From: Hyphomicrobiales bacterium
Lineage (GTDB): Bacteria; Pseudomonadota; Alphaproteobacteria; Rhizobiales; Beijerinckiaceae
Direction: 5' to 3'
Assembly: GCA_947447895.1 (NCBI GenBank)
Contig: CANFLM010000025.1
Coordinates: 1 to 35,295 of the forward strand
Length of the DNA stretch: 35,295 nt
Part shown: positions 9,601-16,705 of the stretch, piece by piece
Numbering within the stretch: position 1 is the stretch's first letter
How the letters are laid out: each line of letters starts with the position of its first letter
Notes under the pieces: model-generated
Told to the model about the DNA's origin: nothing
The model's database searches: none
What the model saw: the letters and a program-made list of their open reading frames with translations, nothing else
Translations under genes and position numbers: made by a program

Positions 9601-9674
9601 CGCTGTATACGACACCGGTCATCTATTTGCTGATGGATCGGTTTAGCCGGAAAAAGCCCTACAATTCAGTCTGA
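6600..9674 (+). CDS. mdtC: RND efflux pump subunit, MdtC-like
   Basis: Second HAE1-type RND pump, 1024 aa (E. coli MdtC 1025). The N-terminus FIKRPIATTLMAAGLMFAGL is TM1. The TM4 Asp pair (D402, D403 in GFVVDDAIVVVENI) and TM10 Lys (K923 in GIVKKNGIMLVDFA) are intact, and the C-terminal TM block ends with LYTTPVIYLLMDRF. It is clearly a paralogue of the preceding gene, sharing the same order of motifs, but diverged enough to be a separate subunit. It is coupled to it by a one-base stop/start overlap, which suits equal or fixed-ratio synthesis of a heterotrimer. It is the last gene of the operon; a minus-strand gene ends 6 bp further on, with no obvious terminator between. Confidence 0.95.
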   Translation: MASLSEPFIKRPIATTLMAAGLMFAGLLAYLDLPVSSLPAVDFPTIRVSASRPGADPATMAATVAAPLERRLGEIAGVTEITSTSSLGNSAITIQFDVNRKIDNAARDVQAALNAAATDLPSDLPTLPVFRKTNPAAAPVLVLAIRSDSIPTSDLYDISDSVIAQRIAQVAGVAEVTVNGAEQPAIRVKVDPARLAGMGLGIDEVRAALVSANALGPIGSFDGQYQAEMLATNAQLVTIEDFKRVIVAVRNSIAITLGDVADVRSGVRNTRAAGWFNGKPAVLLIITKQPQANVIETVDKVKALIPELRRWIPASVEMAIVSDRTSTIRASISDLLVTLCAAIVLVMMVVWLFLRRGAQILAVGLTVPLSLAGSFAAMWVAGFTLDNLSLLAITISVGFVVDDAIVVVENIHAQLERGATRLQAALEGARQIGFTVFSISLSLIAAFIPMLFLDGAIGHMFREFALTLAFAIAVSTFVSLTIAPMICARLMKRDSDYPQSRLDRRFEDGLEWLSQTYQASLIPVLRHPWLTLLTFVLVIGASVALFRALPKGGFPQDDTGLIFGFTEASADVSFGAMIGLQQRVADIVLADPAVASASSFIGASGGIASVNQGRILISLKPFAERGISSNAVVVRLRKSLAAVTGIWLFMVPVQDLRVGGRVGKSPFQFTLWGQDLEALQTWAPRAVEALKAAPELVDVSTDKINGGLQLNLVIDRARAAQLGVKIQAIDAVLGDAFGQKQIATLYSQRNQYRVVMESDRQRDPSDLNALYVTGAGGVQVPLSTLVRFERGVSPLLVNHQGQFPAITITYDVAPNVSQDAAFKAVRRVIEGLHLPDTLNSDFAGDAKAFSAASSTQGLLILAAFVAVYLILGILYESLVHPLTIISTLPSAGLGALLSLWLFGMDLTLIAMIGIILLIGIVKKNGIMLVDFAIAAQREQQLSPYDAISKACGARFRPILMTTLAALLGALPLVLAMGPGAELRRPLGVTIIGGLVLSQILTLYTTPVIYLLMDRFSRKKPYNSV

Positions 9675-9680
9675 TAACGA

Positions 9681-10247
9681 TTATTTCTTGCCCGAGAACA
9701 GCGGATGCAGGATCATATCGCCTGCCTTGATGCCCAGACGCTGGACCGTACCAGAATTGACCTCCAGCACACTCCAGATCGCTTCGCTGCTGCCGATGGT
9801 GCGGGTGGAATGGGGCTCGGTATTCATTGCAATCGAGCTGATGGTGCCGTCCTTTCTGATGAACAGCATATCCAGCGGAATAAACGTGTCCTTCATCCAC
9901 ATGGCCACCGGTGCCTCGGCACCGAATTCGAACAGCATCCCGCGATCGGCCGGCAGATAGCGGCGGAACATCAATCCGCGCGCCCGCTCGTCCAGCGTCC
10001 GCATCACCTCGACCATGAAGACATTCTCTTTGCTCGCGCCATTCTGGGACGAGACAATGGTCAGCTTTTCCAGCGCGGGTGAAGCGGCTTGCGCACGGAC
10101 TTGATACCCGGCGGACACAAAAAGGCCTGTCAGCACCAGGGACAACAGTAAAAACCGGCGCGAGAACAAGGGCCTGATGCGACGCGCTGCTGTGATGGAA
10201 TTCAAGGTTACGGAATTGAAGGCTACGGAATTCAGGATCATGGGCAT
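9681..10247 (-). CDS. DUF192 family exported protein
   Basis: The frame is open to 10487, but the ATG at 10247 is preferred because AAAAGG lies 5 nt upstream of it; this gives 188 aa. A hydrophobic export signal (about residues 30-55, FLLLSLVLTGLFVSAGYQ, then VRAQA) follows an unusually long N-terminal region made of five-residue repeats (NSVAF, NSVTL, NSITA). The DUF192 core is clear: RTLDERARGLMFRRYLP, then FEFG, MWMKDTFIPLDMLFI, and a closing VLEVNSGTVQRLGIKAGD. The family is small, conserved, usually periplasmic and of unknown biochemical role. It is convergent with the RND operon and downstream of the cold-shock gene, from which it is separated by a terminator, so it probably has its own promoter in 10248-10446. 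Confidence 0.85.
   Translation of the reverse strand: MPMILNSVAFNSVTLNSITAARRIRPLFSRRFLLLSLVLTGLFVSAGYQVRAQAASPALEKLTIVSSQNGASKENVFMVEVMRTLDERARGLMFRRYLPADRGMLFEFGAEAPVAMWMKDTFIPLDMLFIRKDGTISSIAMNTEPHSTRTIGSSEAIWSVLEVNSGTVQRLGIKAGDMILHPLFSGKK
10197..10236 (-). repeat. 15-bp tandem repeat at the start of the DUF192 gene
   Basis: Two units of 15 bp (10197-10211 and 10212-10226) differ at two positions; a third, partial unit begins at 10227. Each encodes a five-residue unit of the NSxxx type at the N-terminus ahead of the export signal. The period is a multiple of three, so copy-number change would keep the frame. Confidence 0.75.
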
Positions 10248-10358
10248 CAAGCCTTTTCTGCGTGCCGGTCTTGAAAACTCAAGAACATTGAACCGAAAGG
10301 GTTTGCCCCCCCGAGACACGGGAAAATGGCGGCTCTGCCGCAAGGGGTCAAGCAAAAT

Positions 10359-10382
10359 ACTCGAGCACAGCACCACTCGAGT
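10359..10382. promoter_or_regulatory. Inverted repeat ACTCGAG-N10-CTCGAGT
   Basis: Perfect 7-bp arms at 10359-10365 and 10376-10382. It lies about 110 bp upstream of the DUF192 start, in the space where that gene's promoter should be. There is no adjacent T-run, so it is more like an operator than a terminator. The binding protein is unknown. Confidence 0.3.
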
Positions 10383-10446
10383 GGCCATGATACAGACTTG
10401 CCAGCCAAAAGGCTCGCCATCAACCCGTCGGCAGATGCACGCGGGC

Positions 10447-10477
10447 AAAATCTCCCCGCCCGGACGAGGGCGGAGAG
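10447..10477 (-). terminator. Rho-independent terminator of the cold-shock gene
   Basis: On the minus strand a 10-bp GC-rich stem (CTCTCCGCCC with GGGCGGGGAG, one G-T wobble, 6-nt loop; plus-strand 10452-10477) is followed at once by ATTTTG (10446-10451). It sits 25 bp after the stop codon of the cold-shock gene and separates it from the DUF192 gene. Confidence 0.85.
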
Positions 10478-10501
10478 CCGCAATCATAGTCCATCAACAC
10501 A

Positions 10502-11116
10502 TCAATGGGAGGCCGGCGGCTGCAGACCGTCGAGCGGACGGATCTCGGCCACCATCAGGCCTTTGGAACCGTAGCCATATCGCACCAGAACCTCCTGCCC
10601 CGGCTTCAATTCGGCAAAGCCGAAACGGCGCAGGATTTCCATGTGCACGAAAATATCGGGGTGCCCTTCGCCCACATGCACGAAACCGAAACCGCGCAAC
10701 CGGTTGAACCATTTGACCACCATACGCTCCAACCCGCTGATCGGAACAACCGTGGTATGCATCCTCGGCATCGGCAATTGCGACGGGTGTAACGCGGTGG
10801 ACGTATCCATGGAGATCACCCGCACCACCTGCCAGCCGCGCTTGGATCTGACGGCTTCGCAGGTGATTCTCGCGCCTTCCAGCGCGGTTTCGAACCCGTC
10901 CTTGCGCAGACAGCTGATATGGACCAGCACGTCCTCGACACCGCTGTCGGGCACGATGAAGCCGAAGCCTTTGGCGACATCGAACCATTTGATCGTCCCG
11001 GCCACCTCAACCGTGACCGGCATCCCGCCCATATCGGCAAAGCCTGCATATTGCTTGAAATCCAGGGCAGTTGCAGCCTGCGCGACGTACAAGATATCTC
11101 TGACTTCATCATTCAT
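10502..11116 (-). CDS. Double cold-shock-domain protein
   Basis: A 204-aa nucleic-acid-binding protein with two cold-shock (OB-fold) domains. Domain 1 (about residues 36-104) has RNP1-like KGFGFIV (49-55) and RNP2-like VLVHIS (63-68). Domain 2 (about 130-197) has RGFGFVHV (141-148) and IFVHM (155-159). The start at 11116 is ATG; there is a 30-residue N-terminal extension before domain 1. Such two-domain proteins of about 200 aa are known from alphaproteobacteria and are thought to act as RNA chaperones or anti-terminators. It is monocistronic: a terminator follows, and a long AT-rich divergent region precedes it, which could carry a temperature-responsive leader. Some family members are not cold-induced. 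Confidence 0.92.
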   Translation of the reverse strand: MNDEVRDILYVAQAATALDFKQYAGFADMGGMPVTVEVAGTIKWFDVAKGFGFIVPDSGVEDVLVHISCLRKDGFETALEGARITCEAVRSKRGWQVVRVISMDTSTALHPSQLPMPRMHTTVVPISGLERMVVKWFNRLRGFGFVHVGEGHPDIFVHMEILRRFGFAELKPGQEVLVRYGYGSKGLMVAEIRPLDGLQPPASH

Positions 11117-11310
11117 CGACCAATACCCACCACCGAATAAAACACGTTAAAATAAAAGCGGCCGTTCAAACGCAGACAGCCCGACACAACAACACCCAGC
11201 AAACCCGCTGAACAAAGCCGGACCGGACAACACAAAACATGTCCAGCAAAAAAGCGAAACCCAGCTGTCTTTCAAATCATGTCTCAATCAAGACATTGTT
11301 CATTTAATAA

Positions 11311-11322
11311 TAGAAATTTCTA
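11311..11322. repeat. 12-bp perfect palindrome TAGAAATTTCTA
   Basis: A self-complementary 12-mer in the AT-rich gap. It is nested between CATTGTT (11294-11300) and its complement AACAATG (11331-11337). It could be a protein-binding site or a chance product of AT-rich sequence. Confidence 0.35.
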
Positions 11323-11469
11323 AATTTGAAAACAATGCAACATTTTTAATTGCACTTATCCACTAATAAATTGTTTGTTTATGCAACCATAAATTAAAAT
11401 TACTATAAAATTATATCTTAAGTTGTAAAATTAATTATTTAAATGAGAATAAACACTATAAAATTTAAC

Positions 11470-11496
11470 AGGATAACAATCAGAGATTGTTATCCT
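11470..11496. promoter_or_regulatory. Perfect 11-bp dyad, operator-like
   Basis: AGGATAACAAT (11470-11480) and ATTGTTATCCT (11486-11496) are perfect inverted arms with a 5-nt centre. Both flanking genes are transcribed away from it, so it does not end either of them. A T-run (11504-11509) lies 7 nt beyond the arm on the plus strand, so an RNA hairpin role in a purU leader is also possible. An operator for an unidentified regulator is the simplest reading. Confidence 0.5.
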
Positions 11497-11621
11497 ATGT
11501 GGATTTTTTATTGAAAGTTAAAAATTTGTCGTCCCCTCGGGCCGGTCGTGAACTCCAACGCTTTATGCCCAAGGCCATCTGGCTGGATACGGTCAGCAGA
11601 ATTTTGCAGGTCAAGACAAAT

Positions 11622-11670
11622 GAGAATTGACCTATGCGCCAAACAAGGCAAAGACAGGGGATCAATTCTC
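11622..11670 (+). promoter_or_regulatory. Possible purU leader hairpin
   Basis: GAGAATTGA (11622-11630) is perfectly complementary to TCAATTCTC (11662-11670). The 31-nt enclosed loop has minor internal pairing. It ends 21 nt before the purU start codon. It does not match any riboswitch consensus I can recall. Confidence 0.3.
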
Positions 11671-11691
11671 CACCAACGGGAACGTGCCCCC

Positions 11692-12567
11692 ATGACACAG
11701 AGATTTATCCTGACCCTGTCCTGCCCCAATCGCCCCGGCATTGTCGCAGCTGTCTCGGGCCTGATTTTCGATGTCGGCTTCAATATTTTTGATGCCCACC
11801 AGTTCGATGATACCGAAACCGGCCGGTTTTTCATGCGGGTCGGCTTCAATACTGTGGATCAGGATTCCGCCCGCAACGAAGCAGCCCTAAAGAGGTTCGA
11901 GAGCCAGTTTGAAGCCATCCGCCAGCAATTTGCGATGGATGCCACCATACAGCCGGATGACAAGCCACGCCGTGTGATGATCCTGGCCTCGCAATCCGAT
12001 CACTGCCTGTCGGATCTTCTCTATCGCCTGCGCATCGGCGAATTACCGGTCACCATCAGCGCGATTGTCTCCAACCACCCGCGCGAGACCTATGCGCATC
12101 TGGATTTCGGCGACATCCCGTTCCATTACCTGCCAGTGACACCGGCCACCAAAGCGACCCAGGAACAGGCCCTGCTCGACCTGGTCGACAGCACCGAAAC
12201 CGATCTGGTGGTGCTGGCGCGCTATATGCAAATTCTCAGCGACAATCTGGCCCGTGCTTTGTCGGGACGCTGCATCAATATCCACCACTCCTTCCTGCCC
12301 GGCTTCAAGGGCGCGCGCCCTTACCACCAGGCGCATCGGCGCGGGGTCAAGCTGATCGGCGCCACCGCCCATTATGTGACGGCCGATCTCGATGAAGGTC
12401 CGATTATCGAACAGGATGTCGAACGCATCAGCCACAGCGATACGCCGGAAGACCTGATCCGCAAGGGACGCGACATCGAACGCCGTGTGCTGGCCCGCGC
12501 GGTCTTGTGGCATGTGCAGGGCCGTGTGCTGCTGAATGGCAGCAAGACGGTCGTTTTCCCGGCCTGA
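11692..12567 (+). CDS. purU: Formyltetrahydrofolate deformylase
   Basis: Hydrolyses 10-formyl-THF to formate and THF, balancing one-carbon units. The frame is open from 11548, but the ATG at 11692 (291 aa) starts exactly at the conserved ACT domain: [22 protein letters not shown], with [18 protein letters not shown]. The formyl-transferase-like C-terminal domain follows, with [18 protein letters not shown], the IVSNH segment, [26 protein letters not shown] (the conserved HHSFLP motif) and [21 protein letters not shown] (catalytic His/Asp region). The length is close to the E. coli enzyme (280 aa). GGGA lies about 10 nt before the ATG. It stands alone, with a strong hairpin after it. Confidence 0.95.
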   Translation: MTQRFILTLSCPNRPGIVAAVSGLIFDVGFNIFDAHQFDDTETGRFFMRVGFNTVDQDSARNEAALKRFESQFEAIRQQFAMDATIQPDDKPRRVMILASQSDHCLSDLLYRLRIGELPVTISAIVSNHPRETYAHLDFGDIPFHYLPVTPATKATQEQALLDLVDSTETDLVVLARYMQILSDNLARALSGRCINIHHSFLPGFKGARPYHQAHRRGVKLIGATAHYVTADLDEGPIIEQDVERISHSDTPEDLIRKGRDIERRVLARAVLWHVQGRVLLNGSKTVVFPA

Positions 12568-12574
12568 ATGCGGC

Positions 12575-12603
12575 AGTCCGGCCTGACTGTTTCAGGCCGG
12601 ACT
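12575..12603. terminator. Convergent hairpin between purU and tupA
   Basis: A perfect 12-bp GC-rich stem (AGTCCGGCCTGA 12575-12586, TCAGGCCGGACT 12592-12603) with a 5-nt loop sits in the 55-bp gap between two convergent genes. No T-run follows on either strand, so it is a strong but non-canonical terminator candidate. It could also protect the 3' ends of both mRNAs. Confidence 0.6.
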
Positions 12604-12622
12604 GATACCCAAGCGACCGTTT

Positions 12623-13459
12623 TTAGGCGCCCTGCTGATCGGCATTGGCAAAAAACAGCTGTTTGCCATCGATCTTGTATTGTCCGATGGCGGCCTGCCC
12701 CTCGGCACTGACCAGCCAGTCGACAAAAGCCTGCCCGTCTTTGGCCTTGACATGCGGATGTTTGGCCGGATTGACCAGCATCACGCCATATTGGTTGAAC
12801 AGGCGGGCATCGCCCTCGACACTGATCTGCAATGTGCCCTTGTTTTTGAACGAGAGCCAGGTGGCCCGATCCGACAGCACATAGGCTTCCATCGCCATGG
12901 CCGTATTGAGCGCCGCGCCCATGCCCTGGCCGATTTCACGATACCAGTTCTGGGTGTTGCCCTGTGACTTTGCCGGATCGATCCCGACAGCCTTCCACAA
13001 AGCCAGTTCGGCGGCATGGGTGCCGGAACGGTCGCCGCGTGACACGAAAGGCGCCCCCTTCTCGGCAATGGTTTGCAAAGCCGTCGCGATATCCTTGACG
13101 CCGTTGATCTTTGCCGGATCACTGGCCGGGCCGATCAGCACGAAGTCGTTATACATCACTGCAAAGCGCTTCAGGCCAAAGCCATCCTCGACAAATTTTT
13201 GCTCTTGCGCCTTGGCATGGACAAACACCACATCGGCATCGCCCCTGCGGGCCGTATCAAGCGCCTGGCCGGTGCCTTGCGCGACCACACGCACCTGAAT
13301 ACCGGTTTTCTGGGTAAACAGTGGCAGAAGATGGTCAAACAGTCCGGAATCCTGTGTCGACGTGGTGGACGCCACCGTAATAAACCGCTCCTGGGCCTGC
13401 GTGGGTTGACCCGTCAGCAAACAGAATGCACCAATCAAAACACCAAACCATCTCAACAT
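12623..13459 (-). CDS. tupA: Tungstate ABC transporter, periplasmic binding protein
   Basis: A 278-aa periplasmic oxyanion receptor. The signal peptide spans about residues 1-22 (ending PTQA). The mature start carries the TupA hallmark STTSTQDSGL (31-40), and VVAQGTGQALDTARRGDADVV and FVSRGDRSGTHAAELALW are also typical. TupA binds tungstate far more tightly than molybdate, a family property rather than something visible here. A strong AGGAGG lies 7 nt before the ATG. It is the last gene of tupB-tupC-tupA, 22 nt after tupC. Tungstate would serve W-containing formate dehydrogenases or aldehyde oxidoreductases, none of which is in this window. Confidence 0.92.
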   Translation of the reverse strand: MLRWFGVLIGAFCLLTGQPTQAQERFITVASTTSTQDSGLFDHLLPLFTQKTGIQVRVVAQGTGQALDTARRGDADVVFVHAKAQEQKFVEDGFGLKRFAVMYNDFVLIGPASDPAKINGVKDIATALQTIAEKGAPFVSRGDRSGTHAAELALWKAVGIDPAKSQGNTQNWYREIGQGMGAALNTAMAMEAYVLSDRATWLSFKNKGTLQISVEGDARLFNQYGVMLVNPAKHPHVKAKDGQAFVDWLVSAEGQAAIGQYKIDGKQLFFANADQQGA

Positions 13460-13481
13460 GCGCTATCCTCCTAAAAAGTGA

Positions 13482-14207
13482 TCACCAGACCAGATCCCCT
13501 GCTATAAAGGCACGGGCTTGAGCAGTTTGCGGATCATTGAAAAACCGTTCCGCCTCGCTCGCTTCCACGAGCGAGCCAGAGGCCAGAAACAAGATATCAT
13601 CAGCCAGACGGCGGGCCTGCCCCAAATCATGGGTGCTCATCATCAGCGTCACCCCTTCGGCATGCAAATCCGCCAGCATCGCTTCAATCAAACGGGTGGC
13701 CGATGGATCGAGAGCGGCAGTCGGCTCGTCCAGAAACAGCAGATCGGGCCGCAAAGCCCAGGCACGGGCAATCGCCAGTCTTTGCTGCTCCCCGCCCGAC
13801 AGCAACCGCGCCGGTCGCTCGGCCAGCCCCATCAGACCGAAGCGGTTCAATGCTTCCACGGCACGGCCCCGCAATTGCGCGGCAGGAACGCCAATCGCCG
13901 CCAAAGCATGGGTGACATTGTCGAGGACAGAGCGGCGCAACATCACCGGGGTCTGGAACAGCATGGCATGGGCGCGACGCCCCGGCAGATGCCGGTCATT
14001 GCGGTGTACCTGGCCCGAGCTTGGCTGCAACAGCCCGTGACCCAGCCGCAACAGCAGGGATTTACCCGCCCCGTTCGGGCCCAGCACCACCAGACGCCGC
14101 CCGCTTTTGACCTCGAAATCCATCGGATGGATCAATTCGGTGCCGGAAATGGCAAAGCTGAGGCCGGAAACGGACAGGGCGACAGCAGGGTTGAGATTAT
14201 CCGGCAT
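13482..14207 (-). CDS. tupC: Tungstate ABC transporter, ATP-binding protein
   Basis: A 241-aa ABC ATPase that powers tungstate uptake. Walker A GPNGAGKS (43-50), Q-loop Q85, signature LSGGEQQR (136-143), Walker B LLFLDEP (156-162) and the switch His in STHDLGQARRLADD are all present, so the ATPase is complete. There is no C-terminal TOBE/mop domain, in contrast to ModC-type molybdate ATPases and consistent with TupC. Its ATG lies inside the end of tupB (11-bp overlap), giving coupled translation, and tupA follows directly. Confidence 0.9.
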   Translation of the reverse strand: MPDNLNPAVALSVSGLSFAISGTELIHPMDFEVKSGRRLVVLGPNGAGKSLLLRLGHGLLQPSSGQVHRNDRHLPGRRAHAMLFQTPVMLRRSVLDNVTHALAAIGVPAAQLRGRAVEALNRFGLMGLAERPARLLSGGEQQRLAIARAWALRPDLLFLDEPTAALDPSATRLIEAMLADLHAEGVTLMMSTHDLGQARRLADDILFLASGSLVEASEAERFFNDPQTAQARAFIAGDLVW

Positions 14208-14901
14208 GGCGCACCCCGATCCGGCTCATGCCGAAGGCCAGCGCATTGACCAGCAGGGTGATGCCGACCAGAATTATCCCCAAGCCGAGCGCGAGGGCCA
14301 GATCGCCCTTGCTGGTTTCCAGAGCAATGGCCGTGGTCATCATGCGGGTGACGCCGGCAATATTGCCGCCGACGATCAACACCGCTCCCACTTCGGCGGT
14401 CGCCCGGCCAAAACCGGCCAACAGCGCGGTGGCCAGTGAAAAACGGGCGTCCCACAACAAGGTCCCGATGGCCTCTTTCGGCCCCATGCCGATCGATTGG
14501 AGATATTCGCGATAGCCGGCCCAGAGATCTTCGATCGTCTGCCGTGTCAGGGCAATCACGATCGGCAGCACCAGCGAAGCCTGGGCAATGATCATTGCGG
14601 AGGGGGTAAACAGCAGGCCGAACCCGCCCAACGGGCCCGAACGCGACAGCAGCAGAAAAAAAACCAAGCCGACCACCACCGGCGGCAGGCCCATCAGCGC
14701 ATTGATGGCCACAATCATCGCCAAACGGCCACGAAAGCGTGACACGGCGAGCAAAGCCCCCAATGGCAGGCCTATCAGCGCGGCAAGACAAACCGCCGTC
14801 AGTGTGACGCGCAGGGACAGGCCGACAATGCCGAGAAAAGCAGGATCAAGACGCACAATCAGCGCCAGAGCCGCTATTAAAGGTGAAGCATCATCGATCA
14901 T
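14197..14901 (-). CDS. tupB: Tungstate ABC transporter, permease
   Basis: A 234-aa inner-membrane permease. About five hydrophobic segments are visible, starting with IVGLSLRVTLTAVCLAALIG. The EAA loop, which contacts the ATPase, is at EYLQSIGMGPKEAIGTLLWDA (reads ...SIGMGPKEA...), and the segment GRATAEVGAVLIVGGNIAG is the usual TupB/ModB-like motif. No clear Shine-Dalgarno site is seen before the ATG at 14901; the preceding flavoprotein gene ends 49 bp upstream, so tupBCA may be read from a promoter further upstream as part of that operon. Confidence 0.9.
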   Translation of the reverse strand: MIDDASPLIAALALIVRLDPAFLGIVGLSLRVTLTAVCLAALIGLPLGALLAVSRFRGRLAMIVAINALMGLPPVVVGLVFFLLLSRSGPLGGFGLLFTPSAMIIAQASLVLPIVIALTRQTIEDLWAGYREYLQSIGMGPKEAIGTLLWDARFSLATALLAGFGRATAEVGAVLIVGGNIAGVTRMMTTAIALETSKGDLALALGLGIILVGITLLVNALAFGMSRIGVRHAG

Positions 14902-14950
14902 GGTTTGATCATAGGGTAAAACAGGCTCCGGCTAAAGCCCTCAAGCCGGT

Positions 14951-15565
14951 TCACCAAAGGCTGGCTTTGGCGCGCTCGGGCCATTGATTGTCATAATCGG
15001 CACCGCCCGTCTGGCCATCACTCAAAGATGCCAGAATTTCACCTGCGGTCGGCAGTTGTCCGGCTGCCGCATAATGGTCGGGGTTCCAAAGGTCGGACCG
15101 GATCACCGCGCGCGAGCATTGGAAATAGACCTTTTCCACCGTGATCACGATCACACTGCGCGGCGGTTTGCCCTCCACGGCAAATGACTGGCACAAAGCG
15201 GGATCGGCCGTCACGATGGCGCGGCCATTGACCCGCAAGGTCGTGCCGGAACCGGGGATCAGAAACAGCAACGCCACCCGAGGATCAGCCACGATATTGC
15301 GCAGGGAATCGATGCGGTTGTTGCCGCGCCGGTCCGGCAGCATCACGGTCTTGTCATCGACAATCCGCAACAATTCGCCCTGCCTGTCGCCGCGCGGCGA
15401 ACAATCAAGGCCGTCCGGACCGACCGTTGCCAGGCCGACAAATGGCGAGGCCGCGATCAACTGCCGGTAGACGGGAACCAGATGATCGGTTTCCTTGACC
15501 AGCGAGGCCGCCGACGGCGTCCCGTAATAGGTTTCAAGCTCGGAAATCGTCTCGATCGGCTTCAT
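14951..15565 (-). CDS. PPOX-class (pyridoxamine 5'-phosphate oxidase-like) FMN-binding protein
   Basis: A 204-aa split-barrel flavoprotein. Family features include SPFVGLATVGPDGLDCSPRGD (N-terminal strand pair), LPDRRGNNRIDSLRNIVADPRVALLFLIPG (FMN phosphate-binding region) and the VEKVYFQCSRAVIRSDLW segment that ends the barrel. This pattern fits the DR_2398-type subfamily of PPOX proteins, whose substrate is unknown; it should not be read as a true vitamin B6 oxidase (PdxH). AAAGGG lies 8 nt before the ATG. It lies 49 bp upstream of tupB and 29 bp downstream of the next minus-strand gene, so all may be one transcript. A functional link to tungstate is not evident. Confidence 0.82.
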   Translation of the reverse strand: MKPIETISELETYYGTPSAASLVKETDHLVPVYRQLIAASPFVGLATVGPDGLDCSPRGDRQGELLRIVDDKTVMLPDRRGNNRIDSLRNIVADPRVALLFLIPGSGTTLRVNGRAIVTADPALCQSFAVEGKPPRSVIVITVEKVYFQCSRAVIRSDLWNPDHYAAAGQLPTAGEILASLSDGQTGGADYDNQWPERAKASLW

Positions 15566-15594
15566 GGCTAGCCCTTTCCAATGGAGACATATGG

Positions 15595-16119
15595 TTACGC
15601 TTTCACGGATGCACGCAACTTACCCAACAGGGCGTTGAGCATAGCCATAGCCACCGCCAGAAAAAAGGGCGAAACAATAAACAGGATCAACGTATTCTGG
15701 TTCATGAACAGCCGGATCGAGCGGGTATTGTTCTCGATCTTGTCCAACACCATCTGGCGGGTCCAATCCTTGGTCCAGATGATCTGCCACACCAGTTGCG
15801 GCGGTATTTCCTCGCCGGCAGCCTCGACGATGATTTCGGTAATATGGCCGGTTTGCAGCCCCGTTTCCAGGACATCAACCACAGGAGAAACCCGATCGAT
15901 GCATTGCAGCTTTTTAGCCTCCTGCCATACCGCAATCAGCTTCTTGCGTTCGGCAGCGTTCAATTTCACCAACAATGTATTATCGACGTTCAGGCGAACC
16001 AGTTTGAAGCAACTGGGCACATCATAAATCTGCGATTGATAATAATAACCGCCCCACGCCCACAAGGCGATGGTCCCGACAAGCCAGACATGCAACCAGC
16101 CAATTTTACGCAGCATCAC
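15595..16119 (-). CDS. Hypothetical membrane protein with two TM segments
   Basis: I do not recognise the family. 174 aa from GTG at 16119, or 173 from the adjacent ATG at 16116; AAGGG lies 8 or 11 nt upstream. An N-terminal TM segment (about residues 7-25, rich in Trp) and a C-terminal one (about 143-165, LILFIVSPFFLAVAMAMLNA) flank a ~115-residue soluble domain with two cysteines (CFK and QCID). The central domain has a charged, helical look (LNAAERKKLIAVWQEAKKLQC; EIIVEAAGEEIPPQLV). Both ends are probably cytoplasmic and the loop periplasmic, judged from the positive residues RK near the N-terminus and GKLRASVKA at the C-terminus. It may head the PPOX-tup transcript. Confidence 0.65.
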   Translation of the reverse strand: MMLRKIGWLHVWLVGTIALWAWGGYYYQSQIYDVPSCFKLVRLNVDNTLLVKLNAAERKKLIAVWQEAKKLQCIDRVSPVVDVLETGLQTGHITEIIVEAAGEEIPPQLVWQIIWTKDWTRQMVLDKIENNTRSIRLFMNQNTLILFIVSPFFLAVAMAMLNALLGKLRASVKA

Positions 16120-16255
16120 ACGCTGGGCCCTTTTTCCGGCTCATCCCGTAAAAAACGGTCTGTTGAAACCATCACCTAACACAATTTATGATAGTATTCT
16201 AGGATCGAACCGGCCTGACAGGAATGACAATGACCATTGGGTTATACGAGGCAGC

Positions 16256-16705
16256 ATGCTGAAACAGTTTGTGCGCAGTGTTGTGCTGGTCCTGATCGGG
16301 CTTGCCTGTGCGGGCGGGGTGCGGGCGGAGACCGATTACCAGAATTTTCTCAAAGCCGCCTATTGTGTGGCGGTGATCGACGTCACCACCAAGAATGCCG
16401 AGCAGGAATTGCCGGTGCTCAACCTGTATGATTTCACACCGCGCGGGATGGATGTGCTGAAGCTCAAGCGCAAGCGCTATCTCAGCTATCTCAGCAACAA
16501 TACGACACCGGACGACCGCCAGCAGGCGCGCTCGCGGGCGACCGCAGCCGAAAACGGCCAAATCGACCACCAAACCTGCCGCGATTACATGACCGGCTTC
16601 TGCAATGTGCTGAACCGCGACGCCGACCGTTTCCAGAAATGTGTGATGAAACGGCAGGAATGCGTGCGCACACTCGAATGTTTCGAAATGCGGGCTCCGT
16701 TCTGA
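16256..16705 (+). CDS. Small exported cysteine-containing protein, unknown function
   Basis: 149 aa. The frame is open from 16070, but the ATG at 16256 is chosen for its GAGG 5 nt upstream and because it begins a clean signal peptide (VRSVVLVLIGLACAGGVRA, cleaved about residue 23). The mature part has Cys in AAYCVAVID and four more near the C-terminus (TCRDYMTGFCNVL, KCVMKRQECVRTLEC), so several disulfides are likely in the periplasm. There is no recognised domain. The stop overlaps the start of the next small gene by one base, so they are a two-gene unit. Confidence 0.72.
   Translation: MLKQFVRSVVLVLIGLACAGGVRAETDYQNFLKAAYCVAVIDVTTKNAEQELPVLNLYDFTPRGMDVLKLKRKRYLSYLSNNTTPDDRQQARSRATAAENGQIDHQTCRDYMTGFCNVLNRDADRFQKCVMKRQECVRTLECFEMRAPF

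Larger units (their letters stand above)
11117..11691. other. AT-rich divergent intergenic region between the cold-shock gene and purU
   Basis: 575 bp without a convincing gene. About 11280-11520 is strikingly AT-rich compared with the rest of the window. It contains a 12-bp perfect palindrome (11311-11322), distant arms CATTGTT/AACAATG (11294-11300, 11331-11337) enclosing it, a strong dyad at 11470-11496, and a possible purU leader hairpin (11622-11670). It must hold the promoters of both flanking genes, and the base composition suits easily melted promoter DNA or binding of a nucleoid protein. I see no tRNA, riboswitch consensus or small-protein ORF with a good ribosome site. Confidence 0.7.

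Noticed and set aside
11471-11480. Match of GGATAACAAT to part of the lac operator
   Set aside because: Only a half-site-length match, with a different centre and no LacI-type or sugar genes nearby; treated as coincidence.
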